Positions 38,625 to 47,267 of a stretch of 64,000 nucleotides of DNA are shown in pieces. How positions within the stretch are numbered: the first letter of the stretch is position 1; every line of letters starts with the position of its first letter. A program made the position numbers and the translations under genes. Origin of the DNA: Synechocystis sp. PCC 6714 (lineage in GTDB: Bacteria; Cyanobacteriota; Cyanobacteriia; Cyanobacteriales; Microcystaceae); the NCBI RefSeq assembly GCF_000478825.2, contig NZ_CP007542.1:1240001-1304000 (forward strand). Reading direction: 5' to 3'. The notes below the pieces were generated by a model. That model did no database searches. It had not been told where the DNA came from and saw nothing but the letters and a program-made list of their open reading frames with translations.

Positions 38625-38645
38625 GCCTTAACTGTTTGGGAGCGA

Positions 38646-38906
38646 ATGGCAATGTGGCAATGTGCAGAACTGGTTTTGACCGCTTTTCCCTTTGATGGCA
38701 TAATCAATGCCCATCTATTCGCCGATACCAATCTTTTTGGCCATGGCTTTGACCAAGCCCTCTTCTTTGCTCAGTCAGTTCGGGAGGTCGATATTCTTGG
38801 GGATTTCCAGGATGCGTGGAACAATTTTATCAAAACCGGCCAGGTCTGGGCATTAATTATTGGTTTTGTCCTCGGATGGGGTTTTCGGGGCTTCACTGGG
38901 GGTTGA
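38646..38906 (+). CDS. Small membrane protein candidate, 86 residues
   Basis: ATG at 38646 preceded by a ggag motif. The C-terminal half, [20 protein letters not shown], gives one clear transmembrane helix followed by a short GFRGFTGG tail, a pattern seen in small cyanobacterial membrane proteins. The N-terminal half is less convincing and the true start could be internal. It lies between the phosphatase gene and argH. Could be non-coding leader sequence; modest confidence. Confidence 0.4.
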   Translation: MAMWQCAELVLTAFPFDGIINAHLFADTNLFGHGFDQALFFAQSVREVDILGDFQDAWNNFIKTGQVWALIIGFVLGWGFRGFTGG

Positions 38907-38986
38907 TCTTTCCACCCAGCAGTAACAATTTTAAAAATTTAAAAACCACTTCCCGTTCTTCTTCCATCAAAAAATTTCTATCTCCA

Positions 38987-40372
38987 ATGACAAAAAAAAC
39001 CTGGAGCGATCGTTTTGAAGGCACCTTGCACCCCGCCATTACTCTGTTTAATGCCAGCATTGGTTTTGATATCGAACTAATTGAATACGACTTGGATGGC
39101 TCGATCGCCCATGGCAAAATGTTGGCTAAAACGGGCATTATCAGTGAAGGGGAAGCGGCACAGTTAGTGCAAGGCTTGGAACAAATTCGCCAGGAATATC
39201 GGAACGGCAATTTTAACCCGGGAGTAGACCAGGAAGATGTTCACTTTGCCGTGGAGCGGAGGTTGACGGAATTAGTGGGGGATGTGGGCAAAAAACTCCA
39301 CACCGCCCGTTCCCGTAATGATCAAGTTGGCACTGATGTACGGCTTTACCTACGGGCCCAAATTGATGACATTCGCCAAAGGTTAAGGGAATTCCAAGCA
39401 GTTTTGCTCAAACTAGCGGAAACCAATGTGGAAACCCTCATTCCCGGTTACACCCACCTGCAACGGGCCCAGCCAGTCAGTCTGGCCCATCACCTTTTGG
39501 CCTATTTCCAAATGGCCCAACGGGATTGGCAACGGTTGGGGGAAATTCGAGCCAGGACTAATGTTTCTCCCCTGGGTTCTGGGGCTTTAGCGGGGACAAC
39601 TTTTCCCATCGATCGCCATTACAGTGCAGAATTGTTGGGCTTTGAAGGGGTTTACGCCAACAGCTTAGACGGGGTGAGCGATCGGGACTTTGCCATTGAA
39701 TTTCTCAACGCCGCCAGTTTAATCATGGTACACCTCAGTCGGCTGAGCGAAGAAATGATCCTCTGGGCTTCCCAGGAATTTAGCTTTATCAGTTTGACCG
39801 ATAGCTGTGCCACGGGGTCGAGTATTATGCCCCAAAAGAAAAACCCAGACGTACCGGAATTGATTCGGGGTAAGGCAGGGCGGGTGATGGGCCATCTGCA
39901 GGGAATGCTAGTGCTGATGAAGGGTTTGCCCCTGGCCTACAACAAAGATCTACAGGAAGATAAAGAAGCGTTATTTGATGCGGTGAAAACTGTCCAAGTG
40001 AGCCTGGAAGCCATGACCATTTTGCTTGATGAAGGCATTGTTTTTCGCCAAGAACGGTTGGCCGAAGCTGTGGCGGAAGATTTTTCCAATGCCACCGATG
40101 TGGCGGATTACCTGGCAGCCAAGGGAGTGCCTTTCCGAGAAGCCTATAACTTAGTGGGGAAAGTGGTTAAAACTAGCCTAGCGGCGGGGAAATTGCTCAA
40201 GGATTTGACTATGACGGAATGGCAAGAACTCCATCCAGCCTTTGAAGAGGATATTTACCAAGCCATTACCCCCCAACAGGTGGTGGCGGCCCGCAACAGT
40301 TACGGTGGTACGGGCTTTGAGCAGGTAAAAATGGCGATCGCCAACGCTAAAGCTGAGTTAGGCCAGGCTTAA
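38987..40372 (+). CDS. argH: Argininosuccinate lyase
   Basis: 461 residues from the ATG at 38987, starting [12 protein letters not shown]; the longer open frame upstream overlaps the small membrane-protein candidate and does not look like ArgH. Cleaves argininosuccinate to arginine and fumarate. Hallmarks: [29 protein letters not shown] and the fumarase/aspartase signature [11 protein letters not shown] with the catalytic Ser. Length is normal. The Nudix gene follows after 4 bases, so the two are likely cotranscribed, matching argH-mutT order in Synechocystis. Confidence 0.96.
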   Translation: MTKKTWSDRFEGTLHPAITLFNASIGFDIELIEYDLDGSIAHGKMLAKTGIISEGEAAQLVQGLEQIRQEYRNGNFNPGVDQEDVHFAVERRLTELVGDVGKKLHTARSRNDQVGTDVRLYLRAQIDDIRQRLREFQAVLLKLAETNVETLIPGYTHLQRAQPVSLAHHLLAYFQMAQRDWQRLGEIRARTNVSPLGSGALAGTTFPIDRHYSAELLGFEGVYANSLDGVSDRDFAIEFLNAASLIMVHLSRLSEEMILWASQEFSFISLTDSCATGSSIMPQKKNPDVPELIRGKAGRVMGHLQGMLVLMKGLPLAYNKDLQEDKEALFDAVKTVQVSLEAMTILLDEGIVFRQERLAEAVAEDFSNATDVADYLAAKGVPFREAYNLVGKVVKTSLAAGKLLKDLTMTEWQELHPAFEEDIYQAITPQQVVAARNSYGGTGFEQVKMAIANAKAELGQA

Positions 40373-40376
40373 ATTG

Positions 40377-40823
40377 GTGTGGAGATACGCCCAGGTTTTA
40401 ATTAGATTACTGCTCCGTCGTCCCCTGTCAGCGGTTACGGTAATCCCGGTTCTGTCAGATGGTTCCCTAGTCCTAGTCAAACGGCAGGATACGGGGCAAT
40501 GGAGCTTACCCGGCGGCCTAATCGACTGGGGAGAAACCATAGAAATAACCGCTAGTCGAGAATTGCAAGAGGAAACGGGTTTGCGGTTAATTAAAATCGA
40601 TCGCCTGGTGGGGGTTTATTCCAGTCCTGATCGGGATCCCCGTATGCACTCCATCACCATTTCCCTAGTAGTTAAAGCAGAAGGTCATTTACTCGTTGGC
40701 GATCGCCAGGAAATATCCCAGGTACAAGCCTTTTTGCCGGAACATTTACCCCTAGGGAAATTAAGCCATGACCATGACCGCCAGCTACAGGATTTCTTCC
40801 GAGGGGAAACGATTATTAGTTAA
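40377..40823 (+). CDS. Nudix hydrolase (MutT-like)
   Basis: 148 residues from the GTG at 40377 (a TTG codon precedes it directly). The Nudix box G-x5-E-x7-REUxEExGU is intact as GLIDWGETIEITASRELQEE followed by TGL. Family members hydrolyse nucleoside diphosphates linked to another moiety, as in sanitising oxidised nucleotides or ADP-ribose. The substrate cannot be told from sequence. It is coupled to argH by a 4-base gap. Confidence 0.88.
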   Translation: MWRYAQVLIRLLLRRPLSAVTVIPVLSDGSLVLVKRQDTGQWSLPGGLIDWGETIEITASRELQEETGLRLIKIDRLVGVYSSPDRDPRMHSITISLVVKAEGHLLVGDRQEISQVQAFLPEHLPLGKLSHDHDRQLQDFFRGETIIS

Positions 40824-40875
40824 TATTTTTTGCTCAATTAATAACCCAAGGCTCAGAATCTCTGATCCCCCAAGA

Positions 40876-40970
40876 TATAGTCATTTCAAATAATTTCGAG
40901 ATTGCTTAAGTGTTTATTGGTAAGCTTTTCAGTGAATTTGACTGCCTCAGTCTTACTAGAAATGACTATA
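40876..40970. mobile_element. 95-bp MITE, subfamily 1, copy 3 (inverted)
   Basis: Reverse-complement copy of the element at 2318-2412. It begins TATAGTCATTTCAAATAA and ends TCTTACTAGAAATGACTATA, with the best-matching inverted ends of the three copies (TATAGTCATTTC at both termini). Confidence 0.8.
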
Positions 40971-41223
40971 GCTCTTTGAAGTTCTTTATCGTACACCTAT
41001 CCTGTGAAGCCAGAAATCGGCAGTAAAAATGTGTCTAAATCCTAGGGGATTTACCCATTGTCACATAATGCCATCGGAGAATGGGTGGATATGTGGGTAA
41101 TAGTTGCTTTGGGAAAATCTCTTTCATCAACTGGTATTATTCCTTGTCCATGCTCCTTAGCCCCCATGGTTGATATCACCATGGCAATATTTGCCAAATC
41201 CAGAGTCAATGATAGAAGGAAAT

Positions 41224-41318
41224 TATAGTTGATTTAATTGAGAGTAAGACACTGACCGGCGCTAAAAGCGTCATTGGTAAAGACCCTAGTCGTCTCAATC
41301 TTACTTTGATTGACTATA
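41224..41318. mobile_element. 95-bp MITE, subfamily 2, copy 2
   Basis: Matches 29014-29108 over its full 95 bp with a small number of substitutions, beginning TATAGTTGATTTAATTG and ending TTTGATTGACTATA. Confidence 0.78.
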
Positions 41319-41392
41319 CTACGCAACTGGCACCTTTCACCACTGCCTTAAAACTCTCAATTATTTTTGTTTTATTCTCCACAGTTGAAGAG

Positions 41393-42019
41393 CTAGGGCA
41401 TCAACAATTGGGCATCTCCCGGTTGGGAAAGTCCAGGTTGATTGGGAGTTGTAACGGCCGGGGGGGGCGTTTGGTTTTGATCACCCTGTTCTCCTGAACC
41501 AGGCTCCGTTCCATTGGATCCGGCCTGGGGTCGATAAAGTTCAGCGAGAAAATCTACCAATTCCTGCCGTTGTTTCCGATTCAGCTGTGCAATCAACTGG
41601 CGATCGCCTTCGAGGGGACTTTCCTGTAGGGTGGAAAAACCGGGATAACGTTCCGGCACCATTTGCTCATTGGCATTAAGATAATCTGCCAGAGTTAAAC
41701 GCCAATCAAAACGATAACGAGTTGGTCTTTTTTGTATATCCCGGTGATAGCGGATCATCCGACTGATCAAGGTGTTATCCGGATCGGGACTCCCGTCACT
41801 TTGACGGCGATAATCATTGCCTTTGGGCAGATCGGGGAAGCGGTTATAAACTTGCTGGGCAATTATTTCCACCACCACTGTATAGCCCCCAGCAGGAACC
41901 CCTTGGGAATCTTGGGCCTGGGAAACTGCCCCCCACTGTCCAGGACTATGGAGTAGCATGGTGAGCAAAAAGCTCAGACAACCCAATAGCAATGAGAGGG
42001 GGAAAAGGGGCTTAAACAT
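41393..42019 (-). CDS. Secreted hypothetical protein
   Basis: 208 residues with an N-terminal signal-like hydrophobic segment (about 6-25) and a likely cleavage region near VSQAQD (about 33-37). The mature part has a compact region (about 45-165, with YNRFPDLPKGNDYR and ENPL-like loops) and a Pro/Gln/Gly-rich tail (TPPPAVTTPNQPG). No known catalytic motif. It starts 12 bases after the rpoZ stop, so the two are likely cotranscribed. Predicted periplasmic; function unknown. Confidence 0.75.
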   Translation of the reverse strand: MFKPLFPLSLLLGCLSFLLTMLLHSPGQWGAVSQAQDSQGVPAGGYTVVVEIIAQQVYNRFPDLPKGNDYRRQSDGSPDPDNTLISRMIRYHRDIQKRPTRYRFDWRLTLADYLNANEQMVPERYPGFSTLQESPLEGDRQLIAQLNRKQRQELVDFLAELYRPQAGSNGTEPGSGEQGDQNQTPPPAVTTPNQPGLSQPGDAQLLMP

Positions 42020-42031
42020 GGCACTGAGACG

Positions 42032-42262
42032 TTAATTGTCGCTAATAATTTCGGGGCGAGTTAACTCGTCGGACATTTCAATAATGGCGCGGATGGCAGG
42101 CTTCATGTTGGGGTCGTCAATGCTATCAAAATCTTCCGAGCGATTTTCCTTGGCCCGCTTAGCCACCCTCACCGTAATGTTGTAGCGGTTTGAGGCTGCC
42201 TCTAGCAGTTCTTCGGAACGATAAATAATGTGATTGGAATCCAAATTGCTACGCTTGGTCAT
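42032..42262 (-). CDS. rpoZ: RNA polymerase omega subunit
   Basis: 76 residues from the ATG at 42262 ([20 protein letters not shown]); the frame is open further upstream, but that extension has no omega similarity. The segment [20 protein letters not shown] matches the conserved omega core that contacts the beta-prime C-terminus, and EDFDSI...[11 protein letters not shown] follows as in cyanobacterial and plastid-type omega (Ycf61). Small size is normal for cyanobacteria. Confidence 0.9.
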   Translation of the reverse strand: MTKRSNLDSNHIIYRSEELLEAASNRYNITVRVAKRAKENRSEDFDSIDDPNMKPAIRAIIEMSDELTRPEIISDN

Positions 42263-42434
42263 GGTAAACAAAGTAAAGGAAGAAATGGCGATCGCCATTG
42301 AGGGAAGAAAACAGAGAGAAACTAGATCCAGGCAAAATCTGGGCAACACGCTTCCCAGTCTAGCGGAAAATCAACCCAGCTCCATTTAGATGGGGTCGGT
42401 ACCATCTCCAACATCCCTGAGAAGGATTATCACC

Positions 42435-42821
42435 ATGGACGAAAACATCGGCTTAGACCTTGGTATCGAACAATTCAACCGCCAAGACTTTTATGCTTGC
42501 CATGACACCCTCGAAGCTGTGTGGCTGGAGGCAAACCCGATGGAGAAAAACTTTTACCAAGGTATTCTGCAAATTGCGGTAGCCCACTACCATCTCTCCA
42601 ATCACAATTGGCGGGGAGCCGTGACATTACTAGGGGAAGGCATCCGTCGATTGCGGAATTTTCGTCCCCACCATCGAGGAGTAGACATAGAAAACCTTTT
42701 CCAAACTAGCGCTCTGCTGTTACAGGATTTGCAAGCCATTGCCCCCGAAAAATTGCCCCAATGGCTAGACCAGGCATCAAAGGAGCAATTGGCACCCCAA
42801 ATTAAAGTCGAGTCAAAATAG
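42435..42821 (+). CDS. DUF309 family protein
   Basis: 128 residues from the ATG at 42435 (MDENIGLDLGIEQFNRQDF); the in-frame codons upstream lie in the divergent promoter region. The DUF309 signature FYACHDTLEAVWLE, followed by FYQGILQIAVAHYHLSNHNW and a Gly-Glu-Gly-Ile-containing helix, is clear. An all-helical family of unknown function. tRNA-His follows 52 bases downstream. Confidence 0.88.
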   Translation: MDENIGLDLGIEQFNRQDFYACHDTLEAVWLEANPMEKNFYQGILQIAVAHYHLSNHNWRGAVTLLGEGIRRLRNFRPHHRGVDIENLFQTSALLLQDLQAIAPEKLPQWLDQASKEQLAPQIKVESK

Positions 42822-42873
42822 GGCCAAAAAGATCCAAACACTGTGCTAGCATTGTTAATGCCGAAAGCGAAAC

Positions 42874-42947
42874 GGCGAGCGTAGCCAAGGGGTTAAGGCA
42901 GAGGATTGTGGTTCCTCCACTCGTGGGTTCGAATCCCATCGTTCGCC
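42874..42947 (+). tRNA. tRNA-His (GUG)
   Basis: Cloverleaf visible: acceptor GCGAGCG pairing with CGTTCGC, an extra G(-1) opposite C73 as required for histidyl-tRNA, D-arm region with GGGGTTAAGGC, anticodon stem GAGGA/TCCTC with loop TTGTGGT giving anticodon GUG, and T-arm with GGGTTCGAATCCC. CCA is not encoded. Histidine identity follows from both anticodon and G(-1). Confidence 0.95.
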
Positions 42948-43191
42948 CTCTTCATAGGATTATTCAGAATTCAAATGGCGGTTCTTTCGCCAAGTAGATA
43001 GACCGGGTCTGATTTACATTTAGGACGGTAGGTGAGGCTGTGAAAGCAAAACTTACAGTTCACCTTAAATTCCTTTAGCACATGGTTCGCCTAGCCCAGT
43101 TTCCTGTGATTTTTACAAAACTTTGCCCGACCGGTTATAGTAGAAAATGATGCAAGTGATTAAACGATCAGTTCGGAGTTAGGGAGTAATA

Positions 43192-43515
43192 ATGGAATTT
43201 AACTTTGACTTTCATACGTCAGAACAAGAAGAACAACAAGTTAATACTCTGCTCCAGTATCTGCAAAAACAGCATCCCGAAACTCTTGCCTGGATTGCCC
43301 AGTCCGCCAGTTCTGAAATTAAGGAAATCATCCACCAAAACGTGCAGGGCCTCGTGGGTATGCTTCCTATGGACGACTTCGATGTGCAAATCACCACTGA
43401 CCGGGAAGATTTTGCCAATCTGCTAGCTTCGGCCATGATGACGGGCTACTTCCTTAGTCGTATGGAACAACGAAAGAATCTGGAGTCATCCTTTTCCAAC
43501 TCAGATTATCTTTAG
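43192..43515 (+). CDS. DUF760 family protein
   Basis: 107 residues, mostly helical, with QVNTLLQYLQKQHPETLAWI at the N-terminus and VQGLVGMLPMDDFDVQITTD followed by ANLLASAMMTGYFLSRME, typical of the DUF760 family conserved in cyanobacteria and chloroplasts. Function unknown. The ATG is preceded by a ggag-type ribosome site (ttagggag). It sits just upstream of smpB, the order known from Synechocystis. Confidence 0.87.
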   Translation: MEFNFDFHTSEQEEQQVNTLLQYLQKQHPETLAWIAQSASSEIKEIIHQNVQGLVGMLPMDDFDVQITTDREDFANLLASAMMTGYFLSRMEQRKNLESSFSNSDYL

Positions 43516-43626
43516 AAGCCGATGATCATAGTGCTAGGGAGCACCACTGCTGATGGCGTTCAGACGATGGGAGAACTTGCATTTACCCACTCCACGAAAA
43601 TCAAACAGATATACTATTGATGGTCC

Positions 43627-44091
43627 ATGGCTAAGGAAAAAGAAAGGATAAAAATTGTCAGCGATAATCGCCAAGCTCGCTTTTTGTACGAAATTTTAGA
43701 AACCTATGAGGCCGGCATTGAATTGCAAGGCACTGAGGTTAAGTCCATTCGGGCCGGTAAAGTTAACTTGCGCGACGGCTTTGCCCTTTTGCGGGATGGA
43801 GAAGTCTGGCTGATGAATGTGCATATTTCCCCCTACGACAAAAGTAGTCAGTTCTTTAACCATGACCCCCGCCGTACCCGTCGTTTGTTAATGCATAACT
43901 GGGAAATTCGCAAACTGATTGGTCAGGTTGAGCAAAAAGGCCTGACTTTAGTGCCCCTAAAAATGTACTTCAAAGGCAGTTGGGTGAAAATTGCCCTGGG
44001 TTTGGGCAAAGGTAAAAAACTCCACGACAAGCGGGAAACCTTGAAGCGTCGTCAGGACGACCGGGATATGGCCCGGGCCATGAAGCGTTAA
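43627..44091 (+). CDS. smpB: SsrA-binding protein SmpB
   Basis: 154 residues. Binds tmRNA and delivers it to stalled ribosomes for trans-translation. Motifs: [59 protein letters not shown] and the basic tail [18 protein letters not shown]. Full-length and intact. Confidence 0.96.
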   Translation: MAKEKERIKIVSDNRQARFLYEILETYEAGIELQGTEVKSIRAGKVNLRDGFALLRDGEVWLMNVHISPYDKSSQFFNHDPRRTRRLLMHNWEIRKLIGQVEQKGLTLVPLKMYFKGSWVKIALGLGKGKKLHDKRETLKRRQDDRDMARAMKR

Positions 44092-44260
44092 CAGCCCAAA
44101 ATAGCCTAATTCTCCATATGGTATGGCAAAAAATGGGCTGTTTAGGACATTTTAAATTTTAGACCCCTTATTTAGAAAGGTTTTCAGTGATTGTTAGTCC
44201 TAAGCGTCCTGATCTTTGCTATGGCAGTTGGGTTTTGGACGATCGCCGCCGGTAAATGAA

Positions 44261-46087
44261 TCAACGAAGAATTTTTAGACCTTCACACTTATCTTTCATT
44301 CTTTCATCTTCCAGATTAAATTCTGCCCGTACTGAATATTCTCGGCCGGGATGAAAATAGGAATTATAAAAGAAACTAAAGGGGGCTTTTTCCACAATGC
44401 AAACCCGATCGCCGTCTTTAATTTGACTAAAAATTTCCTTTTTTACCATCCAATCTGCGGTTTCTAACTGTTGGGTCAGGGGTTGAAAAGCTGGATAGGT
44501 AAAGAACTTATTAGTTTTGTGAATAAAGATAATCATAAATATAAAGGCAACTAAGCCAAAATATTGCGGCTTTAGAATATTTCTTGGGTTGGGATTATGG
44601 TCAGCAAAACGGGTAACTAAATAGGCGTTGAGACTGACAAAAACAATCATCCAATACATGTAGTAGCGCAATTCATAGGATTGGGGCATCCACATAGTTA
44701 CCACTGACATAACTAGCATCAAAGCCAGGGCTACCTTAGTTGATTTCTGCCAATTTTTCCAGCAAAGAAATGCGAAAAGTATAGTATTAAAAATTACATA
44801 GCCGCCAAAATATCCCCCCATGCCAAAGCGTTCTTCATTCCAGGAAATAAAGTCCATGGCCAATGTCCAACGCCAGGGTCGGCGATCGTCAAAGGCATTA
44901 ATTTCTAGTAAAGATTGTCCCCAACGGGCTGGGGGTGGTAATCGGCGAATCTTTTCGTGCATGAAGTTGGGGGATTCTTCAGTATGATTAAGCACCTGGC
45001 CGGCAATGCTAATTTTGACGGGATAGGCCGGGTTTTGGTAGAGAACAATATTCTTGACGGGGTTGTAGAAGATAATCAGACTAGCAAGGGTACCGAAGGC
45101 AAATACCTGGGCTAGTTTGAGCAAATTGTCCTGGCGAGTTTTATCTGTTCGCCAGTAGTTAATAACAAAAAGTGGCAATGAGCAAAGTATCAATAAAAAA
45201 ACTACAGGGATTAGTTGTAGTTTAATATTGGCCGCCACAAATGCGGATAAGAATAAAATTGAGATAGTTTTTAAATTAAGTTTAATCCTATCTATGTAGA
45301 GTAAATACAAGGTTAAAATGCAGATGCTAACCCCCACATTGCCGGGCAAATCAATGTAACTTCTTGCGGCATGCATGTGCACCATCGGCACGGCCAGCAG
45401 GGAAAGACTAGCTAAATAAAAAGGAATCTTCGGAACTTTTACGAGATAAATGATTAAAACTATTAAGCTAAAATAAGAAACTAAATTAGTCGCCTCAATG
45501 CGGTTAAAAACCACCCAGAATAATCCCTGGAGCCAGTTCGCCAAGAGAGGAAAACCAAGAAATCGATTTTCTGTAAAGTATTCAAACGTGTATTGTTCCG
45601 GTGGAATGATGCCCCAAATTCTAGCGGCAAAAGGGATATGGTACATGAACGCATCCCCACCATAGTTATAGTCAAAAAAAGCAATGCCAAAAATAGAAAT
45701 TAAGGTTAAAACTGCCGCGCCACTGAGAATGTAACCAATAATATTTAACACTCCTATTTTTTTGATCTTTGCGCCCACAGCAAATTTCTTCAAAGGATGA
45801 TTAACATCTAAGGTCTCCAAAATTGACCAAGCAGTGGCCGTGGCCCCCACAATCAATAAAACAATTCTCCCCAAACGTAGATCGTCCCCCTGAAATACAT
45901 TCCAATAACCAGCGATGCCCAGCATTGCGGCCAGGGAAATGGAAATGTTCCCCCAAATGAAGAGCACGTTATTTTCAAATTTGCTCAGGAAAGCATAGCG
46001 GCGCACAGCCGAAACTCCCTTGTACACTGAAAAACTAAAAATTAACAGTATGAGCCCGATCGCCAAACCAAGGAGGGGAACTAACAT
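44261..46087 (-). CDS. Large polytopic membrane protein in glycan cluster
   Basis: 608 residues with at least a dozen hydrophobic segments and a C-terminal soluble region (about 530-608, GDRVCIVEKAPFSFFYNSYF). The loop after the fourth helix contains YNYGGDAFMYHIPFAARIW, an acidic motif reminiscent of GT-C membrane glycosyltransferases. It follows the FkbM methyltransferase gene by 13 bases and ends the gene cluster, so it probably acts in assembly or transfer of the same surface glycan. No precise family recognised. Confidence 0.7.
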   Translation of the reverse strand: MLVPLLGLAIGLILLIFSFSVYKGVSAVRRYAFLSKFENNVLFIWGNISISLAAMLGIAGYWNVFQGDDLRLGRIVLLIVGATATAWSILETLDVNHPLKKFAVGAKIKKIGVLNIIGYILSGAAVLTLISIFGIAFFDYNYGGDAFMYHIPFAARIWGIIPPEQYTFEYFTENRFLGFPLLANWLQGLFWVVFNRIEATNLVSYFSLIVLIIYLVKVPKIPFYLASLSLLAVPMVHMHAARSYIDLPGNVGVSICILTLYLLYIDRIKLNLKTISILFLSAFVAANIKLQLIPVVFLLILCSLPLFVINYWRTDKTRQDNLLKLAQVFAFGTLASLIIFYNPVKNIVLYQNPAYPVKISIAGQVLNHTEESPNFMHEKIRRLPPPARWGQSLLEINAFDDRRPWRWTLAMDFISWNEERFGMGGYFGGYVIFNTILFAFLCWKNWQKSTKVALALMLVMSVVTMWMPQSYELRYYMYWMIVFVSLNAYLVTRFADHNPNPRNILKPQYFGLVAFIFMIIFIHKTNKFFTYPAFQPLTQQLETADWMVKKEIFSQIKDGDRVCIVEKAPFSFFYNSYFHPGREYSVRAEFNLEDERMKDKCEGLKILR

Positions 46088-46100
46088 TGGGGATTAAATA

Positions 46101-47261
46101 CTAGAAATAAAGGGCGGAGGGGAGAGAGTCAAAGTTGGTGATTTTAGTGATTTTGGCGCTATTAATGGTCAAAGTAGGATCTTGGGTACCATGTTGGAAT
46201 TCAAAATACAGTTGAATTTCACTAGTTTCAGGTAAATTTATCACCCAATCTCGGTAGCTAGAGGCTAACAATTGACTAAAGGCATGGTAACGAAATATTA
46301 CTTTTTCATTAACTTTAACCCCACACATTAAATCATTGTCGGTGCCTTCGGCGGTGAAATCCCAATCAATTAGATACCGACCTTTAGGCAAAATAAGACT
46401 GTTTTTCAACAGGGCAGAGCCGTCTTTAGTTCGCTTAAAGTCCTCTGGTCCTAATATGCTCTGACTTACAAATTGGAATGGTGCTTGGTAGGGAGTTTCC
46501 CCCAGGCGATCGCCATGGATATAGAGATTATTGCGAATGTCCGCTCCCACGGGATAATCCTCAGCAGATTTAACTTCTCGGTAGGTATTAACGTCAATGG
46601 CAACGTAACCTAAATTACGCAGAAAATCTAAACATCTGGTGTCATTTCGCTGGGTTTCTAAAACCAGATGAGGTTTAGCGGCAATCAGTGTTTTTTCTAG
46701 CCCCTTAATAGCGTCAAATTCTGCCCCTTCAATGTCCATTTTTAGTAGGTTTGGCACCAGCTTAGTATGGTCGATAAAGTCATCTAGGGCAATGGTTTTG
46801 ACTTCATAGGTGGAACCTTCCCCATTCTCACTATAAATGCTGTCATTGAGATGGCTTCCGAGATAAATTTTCACCGTTTCGTGGGAAGTGGAATAAACTG
46901 CATGGTGAAAAAGTTGAACGTTATTGCAACCGCTTAAAACTAAATTACGTTGGGTTTTGTCAATAATACGGGGACTAGCTTCAAAAGCACAAACAATGCC
47001 CTTTGGTCCTACCATTCTGGACATCACAGTGGTCAAGCCAGCAAAATTTGCCCCCACATCAAAAACAATATCTCCAGGTTTACAAAGATCCCGTAATACT
47101 ATCTGCACCGGTGGTTCCCAGAGGTTTTCCTGGTACCAGGGGGCAATGCCAAACAGTTGAACGGAAGCTAATTTTTCTTCCACAGCCAATTTTTTATCAA
47201 TTTCTGGGGCAAGGATTTTGGCTAATTTATACTTGAGCTTATCTTTGATTTTGTTGAGCAT
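46101..47261 (-). CDS. FkbM-family methyltransferase with C-terminal beta domain
   Basis: 386 residues. SAM-binding motif I is GDIVFDVGANFAGLTTVMS (about 63-81), motif II CAFEASPRIIDKTQRNL, and the FkbM motif LLKMDIEGAEFDAIKGLE near 175. The last ~120 residues form a separate beta-rich module (GRYLIDWDFTAEGTD, VIFRYHAFSQ) that may bind carbohydrate. It lies 6 bases downstream of the 996-residue glycosyltransferase gene. Likely O-methylates a sugar of the surface polymer; target inferred from context. Confidence 0.85.
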   Translation of the reverse strand: MLNKIKDKLKYKLAKILAPEIDKKLAVEEKLASVQLFGIAPWYQENLWEPPVQIVLRDLCKPGDIVFDVGANFAGLTTVMSRMVGPKGIVCAFEASPRIIDKTQRNLVLSGCNNVQLFHHAVYSTSHETVKIYLGSHLNDSIYSENGEGSTYEVKTIALDDFIDHTKLVPNLLKMDIEGAEFDAIKGLEKTLIAAKPHLVLETQRNDTRCLDFLRNLGYVAIDVNTYREVKSAEDYPVGADIRNNLYIHGDRLGETPYQAPFQFVSQSILGPEDFKRTKDGSALLKNSLILPKGRYLIDWDFTAEGTDNDLMCGVKVNEKVIFRYHAFSQLLASSYRDWVINLPETSEIQLYFEFQHGTQDPTLTINSAKITKITNFDSLPSALYF

Positions 47262-47267
47262 AATTAA

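Larger units (their letters stand above)
40824..41392. other. Intergenic region with two MITE copies
   Basis: A 569-base gap between two converging genes. It contains subfamily 1 (inverted) at 40876-40970 and subfamily 2 at 41224-41318, 253 bases apart. The remaining sequence shows no credible gene; a 63-codon plus-strand frame at 41306-41497 runs into the antisense of the next gene. Confidence 0.6.

Noticed and set aside
38816-38986. 57-codon N-terminal extension of argH
   Set aside because: ArgH homology begins at the ATG at 38987; the extension has no ArgH character.
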